From contig JACKHO010000001.1 in NCBI GenBank assembly GCA_020638955.1, positions 186,001-250,000 on the forward strand: DNA of 64,000 bases, read 5' to 3'. Of the stretch, positions 44,998 through 55,194 are shown piece after piece. Numbering within the stretch: the first letter of the stretch is position 1; every line of letters starts with the position of its first letter. The notes under the pieces are model-generated. The model made no database searches. It worked only from the letters and a program-made list of their open reading frames with translations, and was not told the origin of the DNA. The position numbers and the translations under genes were made by a program. The DNA comes from Planctomycetaceae bacterium. Its GTDB lineage: Bacteria; Planctomycetota; Planctomycetia; Planctomycetales; Planctomycetaceae.

Positions 44998-45298
44998 GCA
45001 AAAATTTTTTGAAGATATTTGCCGGAGTCGGGAAATCGACGAAATGGTGTCTTTGCATCAACGAGGACATATGCAAGAATGAGGCCAATTGGTGGAGACA
45101 AAAGGAGCCTCCACGCTTCGTTCAAGTCGCAAACGGCGACCATGAATATTGATGTTTCACAATGTTGTTTATCTTGCCGCACAGACCATGCTCAACTGGC
45201 GGTAGGAGGGTTCATTTTCTGGCAAAGTGCTTGCCGTCAACAATTTCGATCCCCGCATGCACAGGCGATCGACGCTTTATGTTGAAAGAGTAGTCCCC
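44998..45298. promoter_or_regulatory. Region upstream of korA
   Basis: About 300 bases with an A/T-rich start (44998-45060). A small inverted repeat GTGGAG...CTCCAC lies near 45092-45114. It probably carries the promoter of the korAB operon. I see no gene in it. Confidence 0.35.
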
Positions 45299-47176
45299 AT
45301 GTCTACGGATATTGATGCTTCGCAATCGGGTGCGGAGAAGTCACTGGAATTACTGGAATCGGTCGTAATTCGTTTTTGCGGTGACAGCGGCGATGGAATG
45401 CAGCTCGCGGGAACACAGTTTACCAATGTGTCCGCAGTCTTCGGCAACGACGTCAGCACGTTGCCCGACTTCCCCGCGGAAATTCGTGCCCCCGCCGGCT
45501 CGTTATTCGGCGTGAGCGGTTTTCAGCTCTGCTTCTCCAGCAGCGACGTGTTCACACCCGGCGATGCCGTCGACACACTCGTGGCGATGAATCCCGCGGC
45601 GCTCAAAACAAACCTGCAGGATTTGAAGCGCGGTGGAACGCTCATCCTGAACGAAGACGCTTTCGACAAGAGCAACTTGACGAAGGCACATTACGAAACC
45701 AACCCACTGGAAGATGAGAAGCTGCTGGCTCCTTATCGTGTCCATAAGGTGCCGATGACGCGTCTGACGCGCGATTCGGTTCAGGGGCTTGGTCTCGGCA
45801 ATGCCGAAGCCGACCGCTGCAAGAACTTCTTTGCTCTCGGACTCGTCTACTGGCTCTACGACCGCGATTCCACGCCGACGGAAGAGTGGCTCCAGAGCAA
45901 GTTCAAGAAGAATCCCGCCGTGCTCGAAGCGAATATGCGAGCACTCAAGGCTGGTTACACGTACGGAATTGCCACCGAGCAGTTCACCGTCCACTATCAG
46001 GTTCCGAAAGCCCAGCTTCCGCCAGGTCGTTACCGCAAAATTACCGGGAACGAAGCACTCGCCATGGGATTGGCAACCATTGCCAAAATCTCTGGTCGGG
46101 AACTGTTCTTTGGTGGGTATCCCATTACTCCTGCCAGCGATGTGCTGCACGACCTCGCCGCTCTGAAGGAATTTGGCGTACGGACCTTCCAGGCGGAAGA
46201 CGAAATCGCCGCCATTACCTCAGTCATTGGTGCCGCCTTCGGTGGTGCACTTTCCGTCACGGCCAGCAGTGGTCCGGGGATCGCGCTGAAAGGTGAAGGG
46301 ATTGGTCTGGGCGTCATGACGGAACTTCCGATGCTCATCATCAACGTTCAGCGTGGTGGTCCCAGTACAGGTTTGCCGACGAAAACGGAACAGTCAGACC
46401 TGTTCATGTCCTACTTCGGACGTAACGGCGACTGCCCCATGCCGGTCTTGGCCGCACAGTCGCCAGCGGACTGTTTTGAAATGGTCCAGGAGGCCATGCG
46501 GATTGCCGTTGAGTTTATGACACCGGTCTTCCTGTTGACCGACGGCTACATTGCCAACGGTGCAGAACCGTGGCGGATTCCTGCTGAGTCAGAACTGAAG
46601 CCAATCACGGTGAAGCATCAGACCGAAATCAATGGCAATGGCGAAGGCTATTTGCCATACCTGCGAGACGAGCGACTTGTTCGTCCGTGGGCCGTTCCAG
46701 GTACTCCCGGACTCGAACACCGCCTTGGCGGTCTGGAAAAGGCGGACCGTACCGGCAACGTTTCGTACGACACCGAAAATCACCAGAAGATGACGCTCAT
46801 TCGTCAGCAAAAGGTGAGAAACATTGCCAACTACATCCCCGAGCAGGAAGTCGATGGTCCCGAGTCGGGAGACTTGCTGGTCGTGAGCTGGGGTGGAACC
46901 TACGGAGCTGTCCGCACGGCTTGCGAATCAGCCCGCAAGAAAGGCCAGTCGGCTGCTCACTGCCACCTGCGGTACATTAATCCGTTCCCAAAGAATCTGG
47001 GCGAGATTCTGAAGCGCTACAAGAAGGTTCTCATTCCGGAACTGAACACCGGACAAATGTGGGTCATTCTGCGAGCACTGTATCTCGTCGATGCCGTCAG
47101 CTTCAGTAAGGTGAAGGGGAAGCCATTCCTCGTTCAGGAACTGACTGACAAAATCGACGAAGTCCTCGCCAGCTAG
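45299..47176 (+). CDS. korA: 2-oxoacid:acceptor oxidoreductase, fused gamma-alpha subunit
   Basis: The 625-residue product starts at the ATG at 45299 (AAAGAG upstream). The first 200 residues are the gamma domain (IRFCGDSGDGMQLAGTQF, AEIRAPAGSLFGVSGFQLCF). The rest is the alpha subunit: KITGNEALAMGLATIAKISG, GGYPITPASDVLHDLA and SGPGIALKGEGIGLGVMTEL, plus a C-terminal transketolase-like domain. The fusion and the short beta partner fit the 2-oxoglutarate:ferredoxin (KorAB) type. It converts 2-oxoglutarate to succinyl-CoA with a low-potential acceptor. korB follows at 62 bases; no ferredoxin gene is adjacent. Confidence 0.93.
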   Translation: MSTDIDASQSGAEKSLELLESVVIRFCGDSGDGMQLAGTQFTNVSAVFGNDVSTLPDFPAEIRAPAGSLFGVSGFQLCFSSSDVFTPGDAVDTLVAMNPAALKTNLQDLKRGGTLILNEDAFDKSNLTKAHYETNPLEDEKLLAPYRVHKVPMTRLTRDSVQGLGLGNAEADRCKNFFALGLVYWLYDRDSTPTEEWLQSKFKKNPAVLEANMRALKAGYTYGIATEQFTVHYQVPKAQLPPGRYRKITGNEALAMGLATIAKISGRELFFGGYPITPASDVLHDLAALKEFGVRTFQAEDEIAAITSVIGAAFGGALSVTASSGPGIALKGEGIGLGVMTELPMLIINVQRGGPSTGLPTKTEQSDLFMSYFGRNGDCPMPVLAAQSPADCFEMVQEAMRIAVEFMTPVFLLTDGYIANGAEPWRIPAESELKPITVKHQTEINGNGEGYLPYLRDERLVRPWAVPGTPGLEHRLGGLEKADRTGNVSYDTENHQKMTLIRQQKVRNIANYIPEQEVDGPESGDLLVVSWGGTYGAVRTACESARKKGQSAAHCHLRYINPFPKNLGEILKRYKKVLIPELNTGQMWVILRALYLVDAVSFSKVKGKPFLVQELTDKIDEVLAS

Positions 47177-47238
47177 GCCCCTGTTGCGTTACGCATTCAC
47201 ACCGTTCACACAATAGCCACGATTTTAGAGCTAATACC

Positions 47239-48261
<1,023 letters not shown>

Positions 48262-48422
48262 CCCGCCGAATTTCGGTGAACCACATTTTCCATTTGGCAT
48301 TCGCTTCGCAGGTCGACCGTCCGGTTTGCCTGCGAAGTTTGTTTGTACGGAGTTGACGAGTTACGAGTCAGAAATTCGGACGCCGTTCCCAAGTCGTGAG
48401 ATGCCTACCGGAGAATCGCCGC

Positions 48423-49886
48423 ATGACATCACTCCTCACACACGCCGGTCGCCGCATATTGAATCGCCGCGAGTTCTTCGCCAGTACGGTGGGCGGACTC
48501 AGCAGTATTGCCTTGTTGCAGTTGCTGGGACGAGACGGGCTGCTCGCAGCGGAAGGTCCGCAAATCGACCCCGCCCGGCCCTTCGCAGCCAGACAGCCGC
48601 ATCACTCAGCCAAAGCCAAGAACATTCTGGTTGTGTTCTGCGCCGGAGCGTGCAGTCAACTCGAAACGTGGGACTACAAGCCAGAACTCGTCAAGCAAGA
48701 TGGCAAGCCGCTCCCCGGGGGACCTTCGGTGACGTTCCAAGGGCCAGCCGGTAATTTGGCACGGCCTCAATATGAGTTTCGGCCATATGGTGAGACCGGA
48801 AAAATGGTCTCCGACATGATCCCGCATCTGGGACAACTGGTCGACGATTTCGCCTTCATTCACACACTGACCAGTAAATCCAACACGCACGGTCCCGCGG
48901 AGAATTTCCTTTCCACTGGATTTGTGCAAGACGGATTCCCCAGCCTCGGAGCATGGCTGAGTTACGCGCTCGGAAGCGAAAACGAGAACCTTCCAGCATT
49001 CGTCGCCATCCCCGATCCTCGCGGCGTACCGCAGGCGAGCGTCAATAACTGGGGGCCGGGTTTTCTTCCCGCCGTCTTTCAGGGAACCCCGTTTAATACG
49101 AGCAATCCCATCCAGAACTTGTCTGCTCCGGCCCGCATTGGCAAAGACAAAGACCTCGCCGCGCGGGATTTGCTCAGGCAAATCAATGAGGAGCATTTGC
49201 GGCAACATCCCGGCGACAGCAGTCTTGCCGCTCGGATTGCCAGTTACGAACTGGCAGCCCGCATGCAGTTGTCGGTGCCGGAAATCAGTGACCTGTCCAC
49301 TGAACCGGAACACATTCTGACAATGTATGGTGCGAATGACAGCGAAGATGAACTGAAGGCCTCGTTCGCTCGCAACTGTATTCTGGCGCGTCGGCTCATT
49401 GAGAAAGGCGTGCGCTGCGTGCAGTTGTTCAATGGAGCGTACGCCAGCGGCGGCAAGCTGAACTGGGATGGTCATCAAAATCTCCGCGAACAGTATGACG
49501 TTCACGGACGGGTCATGGATCAACCCGTCGCCGCACTCATTCGTGACATGCAGCAGCGAGGACTGCTGGAAGAAACTGTCGTCGTGTGGTGTACAGAATT
49601 TGGCCGCATGCCCATGTTCCAACGGGGAGCCAAAGGCCGCGACCACAATCCTCACGGATTCACAGCCGTCCTGACCGGCGCCGGCGTGAAGCGAGGTGCC
49701 AGCTACGGCCAGACTGATGAACTGGGATACAAAGCAGTCGAGAACGTTTCCTCAGTACACGACCTCAACGCCACGCTCCTGCACCTGCTCGGACTCGACC
49801 ACGAGAAGTTGACCTTCACCCACAACGGCCTCGCCCGCCGATTGACTGATGTGCATGGGCATGTGTTGCATGATGTGTTGGTTTAG
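48423..49886 (+). CDS. DUF1501 protein with Tat signal
   Basis: The 487-residue product starts at the ATG at 48423 (GGAGAAT upstream; the GTG at 48396 is less likely). The N-terminus is a Tat signal (NRREFFASTVGGLSSIALLQ). The body matches DUF1501: NILVVFCAGACSQLETWDYK, SKSNTHGPAENFLSTG, GVRCVQLFNGAYASGG, VVWCTEFGRMP and GRDHNPHGFTAVLTGAG, an alkaline-phosphatase-like/sulfatase-like superfamily. Planctomycetes carry many copies, normally next to a DUF1549/DUF1553 cytochrome gene. No such partner is here. The function is unknown. Confidence 0.92.
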   Translation: MTSLLTHAGRRILNRREFFASTVGGLSSIALLQLLGRDGLLAAEGPQIDPARPFAARQPHHSAKAKNILVVFCAGACSQLETWDYKPELVKQDGKPLPGGPSVTFQGPAGNLARPQYEFRPYGETGKMVSDMIPHLGQLVDDFAFIHTLTSKSNTHGPAENFLSTGFVQDGFPSLGAWLSYALGSENENLPAFVAIPDPRGVPQASVNNWGPGFLPAVFQGTPFNTSNPIQNLSAPARIGKDKDLAARDLLRQINEEHLRQHPGDSSLAARIASYELAARMQLSVPEISDLSTEPEHILTMYGANDSEDELKASFARNCILARRLIEKGVRCVQLFNGAYASGGKLNWDGHQNLREQYDVHGRVMDQPVAALIRDMQQRGLLEETVVVWCTEFGRMPMFQRGAKGRDHNPHGFTAVLTGAGVKRGASYGQTDELGYKAVENVSSVHDLNATLLHLLGLDHEKLTFTHNGLARRLTDVHGHVLHDVLV

Positions 49887-49908
49887 GAATCTGTTCCAGA
49901 CGGGGTGG

Positions 49909-49931
49909 CACAGACATTCCTGTCTGTGTTT
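49909..49931 (+). terminator. Dispersed hairpin repeat, copy 3, terminator-like
   Basis: CACAGACA-TTCC-TGTCTGTG followed by TTT, preceded by GGGGTGG, 23 bases after the DUF1501 stop. The core is the same as the copies at 17929, 30524 and 61945. Confidence 0.65.
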
Positions 49932-49944
49932 CAACGCTTCGGAT

Positions 49945-50949
49945 TTACTCTTCCGAGACACGAATCACTGTCCGCCCAGTAGCTCTTCCGGCCAGCATTT
50001 CCTGTGCGGCGTGTGGTGCCTCGGCGAGTGGGATTTCCTGGGTAATTTCATCCAGACCGCTGAGTTTCCATTCGTTGGCAAGTAACCGCCAGACTTCTTT
50101 GCGCTGCGGCATCGGGCACCAGGCGGAGTCGATACCAGCCAGCGTGACGCCGCGCAGAATGAACGGGTAAACGGTCAGTGGGAGTTCGTGGCCGCCTGCC
50201 ACGCCGCAACTGGCGACACAGCCGCGCTGCTGAATTTGTTTAATCAGCGACGCCAGAAACTCGCCGCCGACAGTATCAATGCCGCCAGCGAACTGCGCAG
50301 AGAGCAGGGGCCGTTCTGATTTCTTGAGCAGGGTTCGATCTTGCACCTCACTTGCGCCGCGTGCTTTGAGCCAGTCGGTTTGATCTGCTTTCCCCGTCAC
50401 CGCAATGACGTGAAATCCCAACTTGTGCAGCAGCATAATGCTGAGCGTTCCTACGCCGCCGGTCGCACCCGTCACCACCACCGGCCCGGATTCTGGTGTT
50501 ACTCCATGATGCTGCAGCGCCAACACACATTGAGCCGCCGTGAATCCTGCGGTTCCCAACTGCATGCATTCGCGACCGGTCAGTCCGTCGGGCAACGGCA
50601 GCACCCAATCTGCGGGAACTCGAATGAATTCGCTCCAGCCGCCCCAGCGTTCGACACCAAGTTCGTGCCCTGTCATGAGCACCTGCTGTCCGACTGAGAA
50701 CTGTTCGTCGTCCGAGTGTTCCACTATTCCCCAGGCATCAATCCCGGGGACATGCGGCAGGTTCCGGGCAATTCCGGGATGTCCACTCGCGGCCAACGCG
50801 TCTTTGTAATTCAGCGATGAAGCCAATACGCGTATCACGACATTCCCGGCAGGCAGTTCCTTAATTGGACGCTGCTGCGGGCCGATTTGGACTGTTCCAT
50901 CTTCTGAGCGTTCAACGAGCTGGCAAGAGAATTCGGTGGCAGTGGTCAT
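49945..50949 (-). CDS. YhdH/AcuI-type medium-chain reductase (acrylyl-CoA reductase-like)
   Basis: The 334-residue cytoplasmic enzyme is a zinc-independent medium-chain dehydrogenase/reductase. SSLNYKDALAASGHPGIARN and HVPGIDAWGIVE mark the catalytic domain. VVVTGATGGVGTLSIMLLHK is the NADPH-binding loop. RGVTLAGIDSAWCP is characteristic of the YhdH/AcuI group, which reduces acrylyl-CoA with NADPH. AAAGGTG lies eight bases before the ATG. It is convergent with the DUF1501 gene. The substrate assignment is by family only. Confidence 0.9.
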   Translation of the reverse strand: MTTATEFSCQLVERSEDGTVQIGPQQRPIKELPAGNVVIRVLASSLNYKDALAASGHPGIARNLPHVPGIDAWGIVEHSDDEQFSVGQQVLMTGHELGVERWGGWSEFIRVPADWVLPLPDGLTGRECMQLGTAGFTAAQCVLALQHHGVTPESGPVVVTGATGGVGTLSIMLLHKLGFHVIAVTGKADQTDWLKARGASEVQDRTLLKKSERPLLSAQFAGGIDTVGGEFLASLIKQIQQRGCVASCGVAGGHELPLTVYPFILRGVTLAGIDSAWCPMPQRKEVWRLLANEWKLSGLDEITQEIPLAEAPHAAQEMLAGRATGRTVIRVSEE

Positions 50950-51120
50950 TCAGCGACACCTTTGAGGGCGAAAACAGAGTACTCGTGTGAACGGGCAACC
51001 ATAGTTGTCATTCAGTGTACGAATTCAGACGCCATCGGTCGATTTGGCCGCAAACACCCAGTTGTCATGTCGATTGCCCCTCGGCTTCTGTCGGATCGGA
51101 AAAGTCTCTAGCATTACAGG

Positions 51121-52989
51121 ATGCAACCTACTGCAGAGTCGCCGAATCGTTGGTTTTTTCGTCCCTCGCTGCACCCGGTCCGGGCGCAGTGGCTGAGGTT
51201 GCTCGATGCTGCCTGTCAGGTCATAGGGGCCGCGACGGTGGTTATTGGTCATGGGCTTCAGCCGGGAACGTTTTCGCTTCCCATTCCAGCCGGGCTCATT
51301 GTGTTGTTCACAATGGCCATCATATCCATTGGAATTGCCATTCGCTTTCAATGGAGCCTGGCTCGCGCTTCGTTCGCCACGCGGCACTGGCCGACGGTTG
51401 GCGCCGCACTGCTGTGGGTTGGATTCATTGTCTTGGGAGCCATTTACAGTGGAATTCGAGCCCCTGCTACGGGTGATGATTTTCTCTGGCAGTGGTGGTC
51501 GACCTCGGTACTCGCCTCCGAAGTCATTGTGGTCATTTACTCATTCTTCGGCTTAGCGCACGGACTGCGAAAAGCCGCAGCCGGGGGAGTGAGTCCCGCC
51601 TATTTGCTGCTGATGTCTTTCGTCATGCTCATTCTCGTTGGCACGGCCATTCTCATGTTGCCGGTGAGTCGCAAACAGGATTTGGCCACACCGGGTAATG
51701 AATCAGCACCGCTGTTGACGGCGTTATTTACTGCGACGAGTGCCAGTTGCGTGACGGGGCTTGTCGTTGAAGACACAGGCGTGTACTGGTCACGCGTCGG
51801 TCAGGTGGTCATTCTCGTACTGTTTCAAATTGGAGGGCTCGGCATTATGACGTTCGGAGCGTTCTTCGCCGTTATTGCGGGTCGCAGTGCGCGTGTGACG
51901 GAAGTCGCCACAATTCGTGACTTGCTGGCCACCGAAGCGCTCGGCGACGTGCGTCGACTGGTGCTGGCCATTGCCGGCTTTACTTTCGGCATGGAGTTTC
52001 TGGGAGCCATTCTCCTCTTCCCGCACTTTGAGGGCTTGCCGCTGGGGGAGCGGCTATTTCAATCGATGTTTCACTCCGTGAGTGCATTTTGTAACGCAGG
52101 ATTTGCGTTGACCGAGAACAGTTTCGTGGGTGATGGGCATCGCTGGACGGTGTGGGGCGTGTTGTCCGGGCTGATCATTATTGGCGGTCTGGGCTTTGCC
52201 GTGCTGTACAACTTGCTGCACGTGGCGCTCGGTGCAATCCGGAGCGTTTCGACCGGGCCGTTCGCCGTCCCGAAGCGACGGGTCCGCATGACGCTGACGG
52301 CGAAAATTGTGCTGATTACATCGGCAATGCTGCTGGTTGGCGGCACGTTCGCCATTTACGGGCTCGAACGTGCGACGTCGACTTCCGGAGATCCCATCAG
52401 TTTTGCGGACTGCTGGTTTCAGTCGGTGACGTTTCGCACGGCGGGATTCAACACTGTCGAGCTGGGACCGCTGCAACCCGCTACCAAACTGTTCGCCGTG
52501 CTGATGATGGTCATTGGTGCGTCACCGGGCTCGACTGGGGGCGGCGTGAAAACCGTGGTCTTCGCCATTGCTATGCTCGGGATTTACAGCGTCATGCGTG
52601 GGCGTGACCATGTGGAAGCGGCGGGCCGCAGCATTCCGTTCGTCACTGTGAACCGCGCACTGGCCATTCTGTTCGTCTCGGTGCTGACGGTCATGCTCAC
52701 GACACTTCTCGTCGTCATGATCGAAAACCGGCCCGAGTATTTCATCGACCATTTGTTTGAGGCAACGAGTGCCGTGGGGACGGTCGGTGTTTCCAGTTCC
52801 ATTCCAGACGCGAACAATCCTGAGCAGTTCATTTCGGTGACGAAGTCACTCTCCAGCGGGTCGCGCGTGGTGATTATCATCGCGATGTTTCTGGGCCGCG
52901 TTGGACCGCTCACATTACTGTTGGCATTGGCCGGCGAAGCACCCGCGATCCGGTACGAGTATCCCCAGGAACGCGTCCTGCTGGGTTAA
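51121..52989 (+). CDS. TrkH/KtrB-family potassium uptake protein
   Basis: The 622-residue inner-membrane protein has about ten to twelve helices. The four re-entrant filter loops are visible: SASCVTGLVVEDTG, SAFCNAGFALTENSF, FRTAGFNTVELG and SAVGTVGVSSSIP. The third helix-pair region has SPGSTGGGVKT, typical of TrkH/KtrB. An N-terminal extension of about 110 residues with two to three extra helices precedes the core. A TrkA/KtrA regulator is normally needed, but none is next to it; the kinase gene follows after 42 bases instead. Confidence 0.92.
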   Translation: MQPTAESPNRWFFRPSLHPVRAQWLRLLDAACQVIGAATVVIGHGLQPGTFSLPIPAGLIVLFTMAIISIGIAIRFQWSLARASFATRHWPTVGAALLWVGFIVLGAIYSGIRAPATGDDFLWQWWSTSVLASEVIVVIYSFFGLAHGLRKAAAGGVSPAYLLLMSFVMLILVGTAILMLPVSRKQDLATPGNESAPLLTALFTATSASCVTGLVVEDTGVYWSRVGQVVILVLFQIGGLGIMTFGAFFAVIAGRSARVTEVATIRDLLATEALGDVRRLVLAIAGFTFGMEFLGAILLFPHFEGLPLGERLFQSMFHSVSAFCNAGFALTENSFVGDGHRWTVWGVLSGLIIIGGLGFAVLYNLLHVALGAIRSVSTGPFAVPKRRVRMTLTAKIVLITSAMLLVGGTFAIYGLERATSTSGDPISFADCWFQSVTFRTAGFNTVELGPLQPATKLFAVLMMVIGASPGSTGGGVKTVVFAIAMLGIYSVMRGRDHVEAAGRSIPFVTVNRALAILFVSVLTVMLTTLLVVMIENRPEYFIDHLFEATSAVGTVGVSSSIPDANNPEQFISVTKSLSSGSRVVIIIAMFLGRVGPLTLLLALAGEAPAIRYEYPQERVLLG

Positions 52990-53031
52990 GGTCGTCATCT
53001 CTCCAGACAGCAAAACGGTAACGGAGGTGAC

Positions 53032-54690
53032 ATGGAACAGTACGACGCTGAGCGTGAAGCGGAACTGTGCCAACTCCTCGAACAGTACGCACCGTTCATT
53101 GAGCAGGAAGATGCCGAGCAACTCAGCGTCCTGTTGCCCGTTGATGTACTGCGACGGTTTCCGGAACTGCCCGGAATGTTGCGCTGCATGGCTTCGCTCG
53201 ACATGCTGGCAGGCAATGCCGATTCGTTCGATTTCGGCGGTGAAAGCGACGCTGCTGGACGGGCGGCGTCGGCGTCTACTCCTTCATCTTCATTTCGCGC
53301 GCCGCATAGACTGGGCCCGTACCTGCTTGAAGAAGAACTGGGACGCGGTGGGATGGGCGTGGTGTTCCGCGTGCGGCATGAAGTTCTCGATGCGCAGTTC
53401 GCCATGAAGCTGATTCGGTCGAGCGACTGGGCGTCGGATCAGGAAGTGAAACGCTTTTATCGGGAGGCCCGCGCGGCGTCCCGGTTGCAGCACTCGAACA
53501 TTGTGCGCGTGCATGACGTGGGTGAGGAACGCGGGCTGCACTACCTCGTCATGGAGTACATTTCGGGTGGGAACCTGGCAGAAAGAATTACCGCGAGTCC
53601 GCTGTCGTTTCGAGAGGCCGCCGAAGTCATCCGCAAAGTTGCCCTGGCTGTGGCATTTCTTAACGAACAGGGAATTGTACATCGCGATTTGAAACCAGCC
53701 AATATCCTGTTGGATGGTGAGGGGAATCCTCATGTCACCGACTTTGGCTTGGTGAAAGTGTTCGACGCGGGTGAAGGTCGCACCACCACTGGCATTATTG
53801 TGGGGACACCTGCCTATATGGCCCCCGAGCAGGCTTGGGGAAATTCCGACGACGTGGGCCCTGGCTGCGACATTTATAGCCTCGGTGCCATTCTCTATGA
53901 ACTGCTGACGGGACGACCACCGTTTGGCGACACCGGTCCGCTCGATCAACTTTTGCGTCTGCGCGATGCCGAGCCGCTGGCGCTGCGCAGCATTCGTGCA
54001 GCGATTCCGGTCGAGCTGGAACGGATTTGCCTGCACTGTCTGGAGAAGAATCCGGTTGATCGATATCAGTCGGCGGCGGAATTGGCTGCTGATTTAGAAA
54101 GACATCTCAATGGAGAACCCTCTGGTCTTCCGGCCCCCAGCCTGACCTGGAAACTGCGGAGATGGATTCGCCGCCAGCCGGCTCTGGTCTCGCGTCTCAC
54201 GGGCTTTCTCGTGATGGCCATCCTTTTATCAGTCGTGGAAGTTCTGTCAGAGTCGGCCCGTGCACCGTATATTCCCATCATGAGTGTGTTGGGCATTTGG
54301 ACGTTCGGTTCGGTTATTCTTCAGCAGGCCCTGAACCGCAATATCGACCCGTGGGTGGTACGTACGAGTTGGGTCATTCTTGACTGTCTGTTGTTTACCT
54401 CTGCCCTGATGTTTGCGGAGGGACCCGTCGAATCGCTGGTGGTTGGCTATTCGTTGCTCATTGCTGCCAGTGCCTGGTGGTATCAACCGTTCCTGGTGTG
54501 GATGATGACCGGGGCATCTGTGATCGCGTTCTTCGTACTTTTTGGACTGCGGGGCGACAGTTCGTTGCCAGGGCACTATCCTTACATTGTGGCCGCAGAA
54601 CTGGCGGTTGTCGGAGGCATTGTGGCCTCGTTCGTCCGCCAAATCCGCGAACTCCTGCAACGTCGCTCGTTCCCTGGTGACACTCACTAA
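53032..54690 (+). CDS. Membrane Ser/Thr protein kinase (Hanks type)
   Basis: The 552-residue product has GGAGGTGAC before its ATG. Residues 1-92 form an acidic N-terminal region. The kinase domain (about 95-360) has the glycine loop LGRGGMGVVF, ATP lysine Lys126 (FAMKLI), HRDLKPAN (Asp219), DFG (Asp237) and APE (264-266), so it should be active. About four to five membrane helices fill 385-540. There are no PASTA or sensor repeats. The gene order trkH - kinase - small membrane protein on one strand suggests a shared transcript. Confidence 0.94.
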   Translation: MEQYDAEREAELCQLLEQYAPFIEQEDAEQLSVLLPVDVLRRFPELPGMLRCMASLDMLAGNADSFDFGGESDAAGRAASASTPSSSFRAPHRLGPYLLEEELGRGGMGVVFRVRHEVLDAQFAMKLIRSSDWASDQEVKRFYREARAASRLQHSNIVRVHDVGEERGLHYLVMEYISGGNLAERITASPLSFREAAEVIRKVALAVAFLNEQGIVHRDLKPANILLDGEGNPHVTDFGLVKVFDAGEGRTTTGIIVGTPAYMAPEQAWGNSDDVGPGCDIYSLGAILYELLTGRPPFGDTGPLDQLLRLRDAEPLALRSIRAAIPVELERICLHCLEKNPVDRYQSAAELAADLERHLNGEPSGLPAPSLTWKLRRWIRRQPALVSRLTGFLVMAILLSVVEVLSESARAPYIPIMSVLGIWTFGSVILQQALNRNIDPWVVRTSWVILDCLLFTSALMFAEGPVESLVVGYSLLIAASAWWYQPFLVWMMTGASVIAFFVLFGLRGDSSLPGHYPYIVAAELAVVGGIVASFVRQIRELLQRRSFPGDTH

Positions 54691-54693
54691 GCT

Positions 54694-55035
54694 ATGACCA
54701 CCAAAGAGTCTTCCGCCAGTAATTCGCCAGTCGACTACGACGTTACCGACCCGGGCAGAAAGTTCTTCCTGCCGGTGACTATTGTCGCCTCGGTATTCTG
54801 CATCTCGTTGTTCGCGTGGCTGACTGCCGATTTGGGTGACCCAGATGTTCCGATCAAGAAGTGGATTAAGGCACACGGCGACACCGTTATCCTGGTGGAG
54901 ACGGCAGTATTAGCCGTTGTCTGCTTTCTCGCGATGTATCTCGATCGACAGACGACACTTAAGTCTCTTCGAGAACGTGCCGGTCAGGCGGAATCAGCGT
55001 CAAGCGGGGACTCGCCAAGTGGCGAGAATGGGTAG
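54694..55035 (+). CDS. Small membrane protein of unknown function
   Basis: The 113-residue protein starts 3 bases after the kinase stop, so it is almost certainly co-translated with it. It has two membrane helices (about 25-45, FLPVTIVASVFCISLFAWL, and about 65-85, VILVETAVLAVVCFLAMYL) joined by a short periplasmic loop, and a Ser/Gly/Glu-rich tail. No family was recognised. It may be a partner of the kinase or of the transporter. Confidence 0.7.
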   Translation: MTTKESSASNSPVDYDVTDPGRKFFLPVTIVASVFCISLFAWLTADLGDPDVPIKKWIKAHGDTVILVETAVLAVVCFLAMYLDRQTTLKSLRERAGQAESASSGDSPSGENG

Positions 55036-55194
55036 TTTGGCGACAATGTTCTAATTGTGCGGAAAGATCGGGTCGAAACTTTTGTTCGGATAGTACTCGC
55101 TGTAGCGGTCGTGATGATTTCTGGCCGATAGACCCTTGGACACGTGTCCGAATTTGGATGACGTTGTAACCAGTCCGTCGCTCCCCAGGGTCCT

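Noticed and set aside
45503..46150. 215-residue open frame antisense to korA
   Set aside because: It is an antisense shadow; korA has clear gamma and alpha domain motifs throughout.
48606..49655. 349-residue open frame on the minus strand inside the DUF1501 gene
   Set aside because: It overlaps a gene with clear Tat signal and DUF1501 motifs and has no motif of its own.
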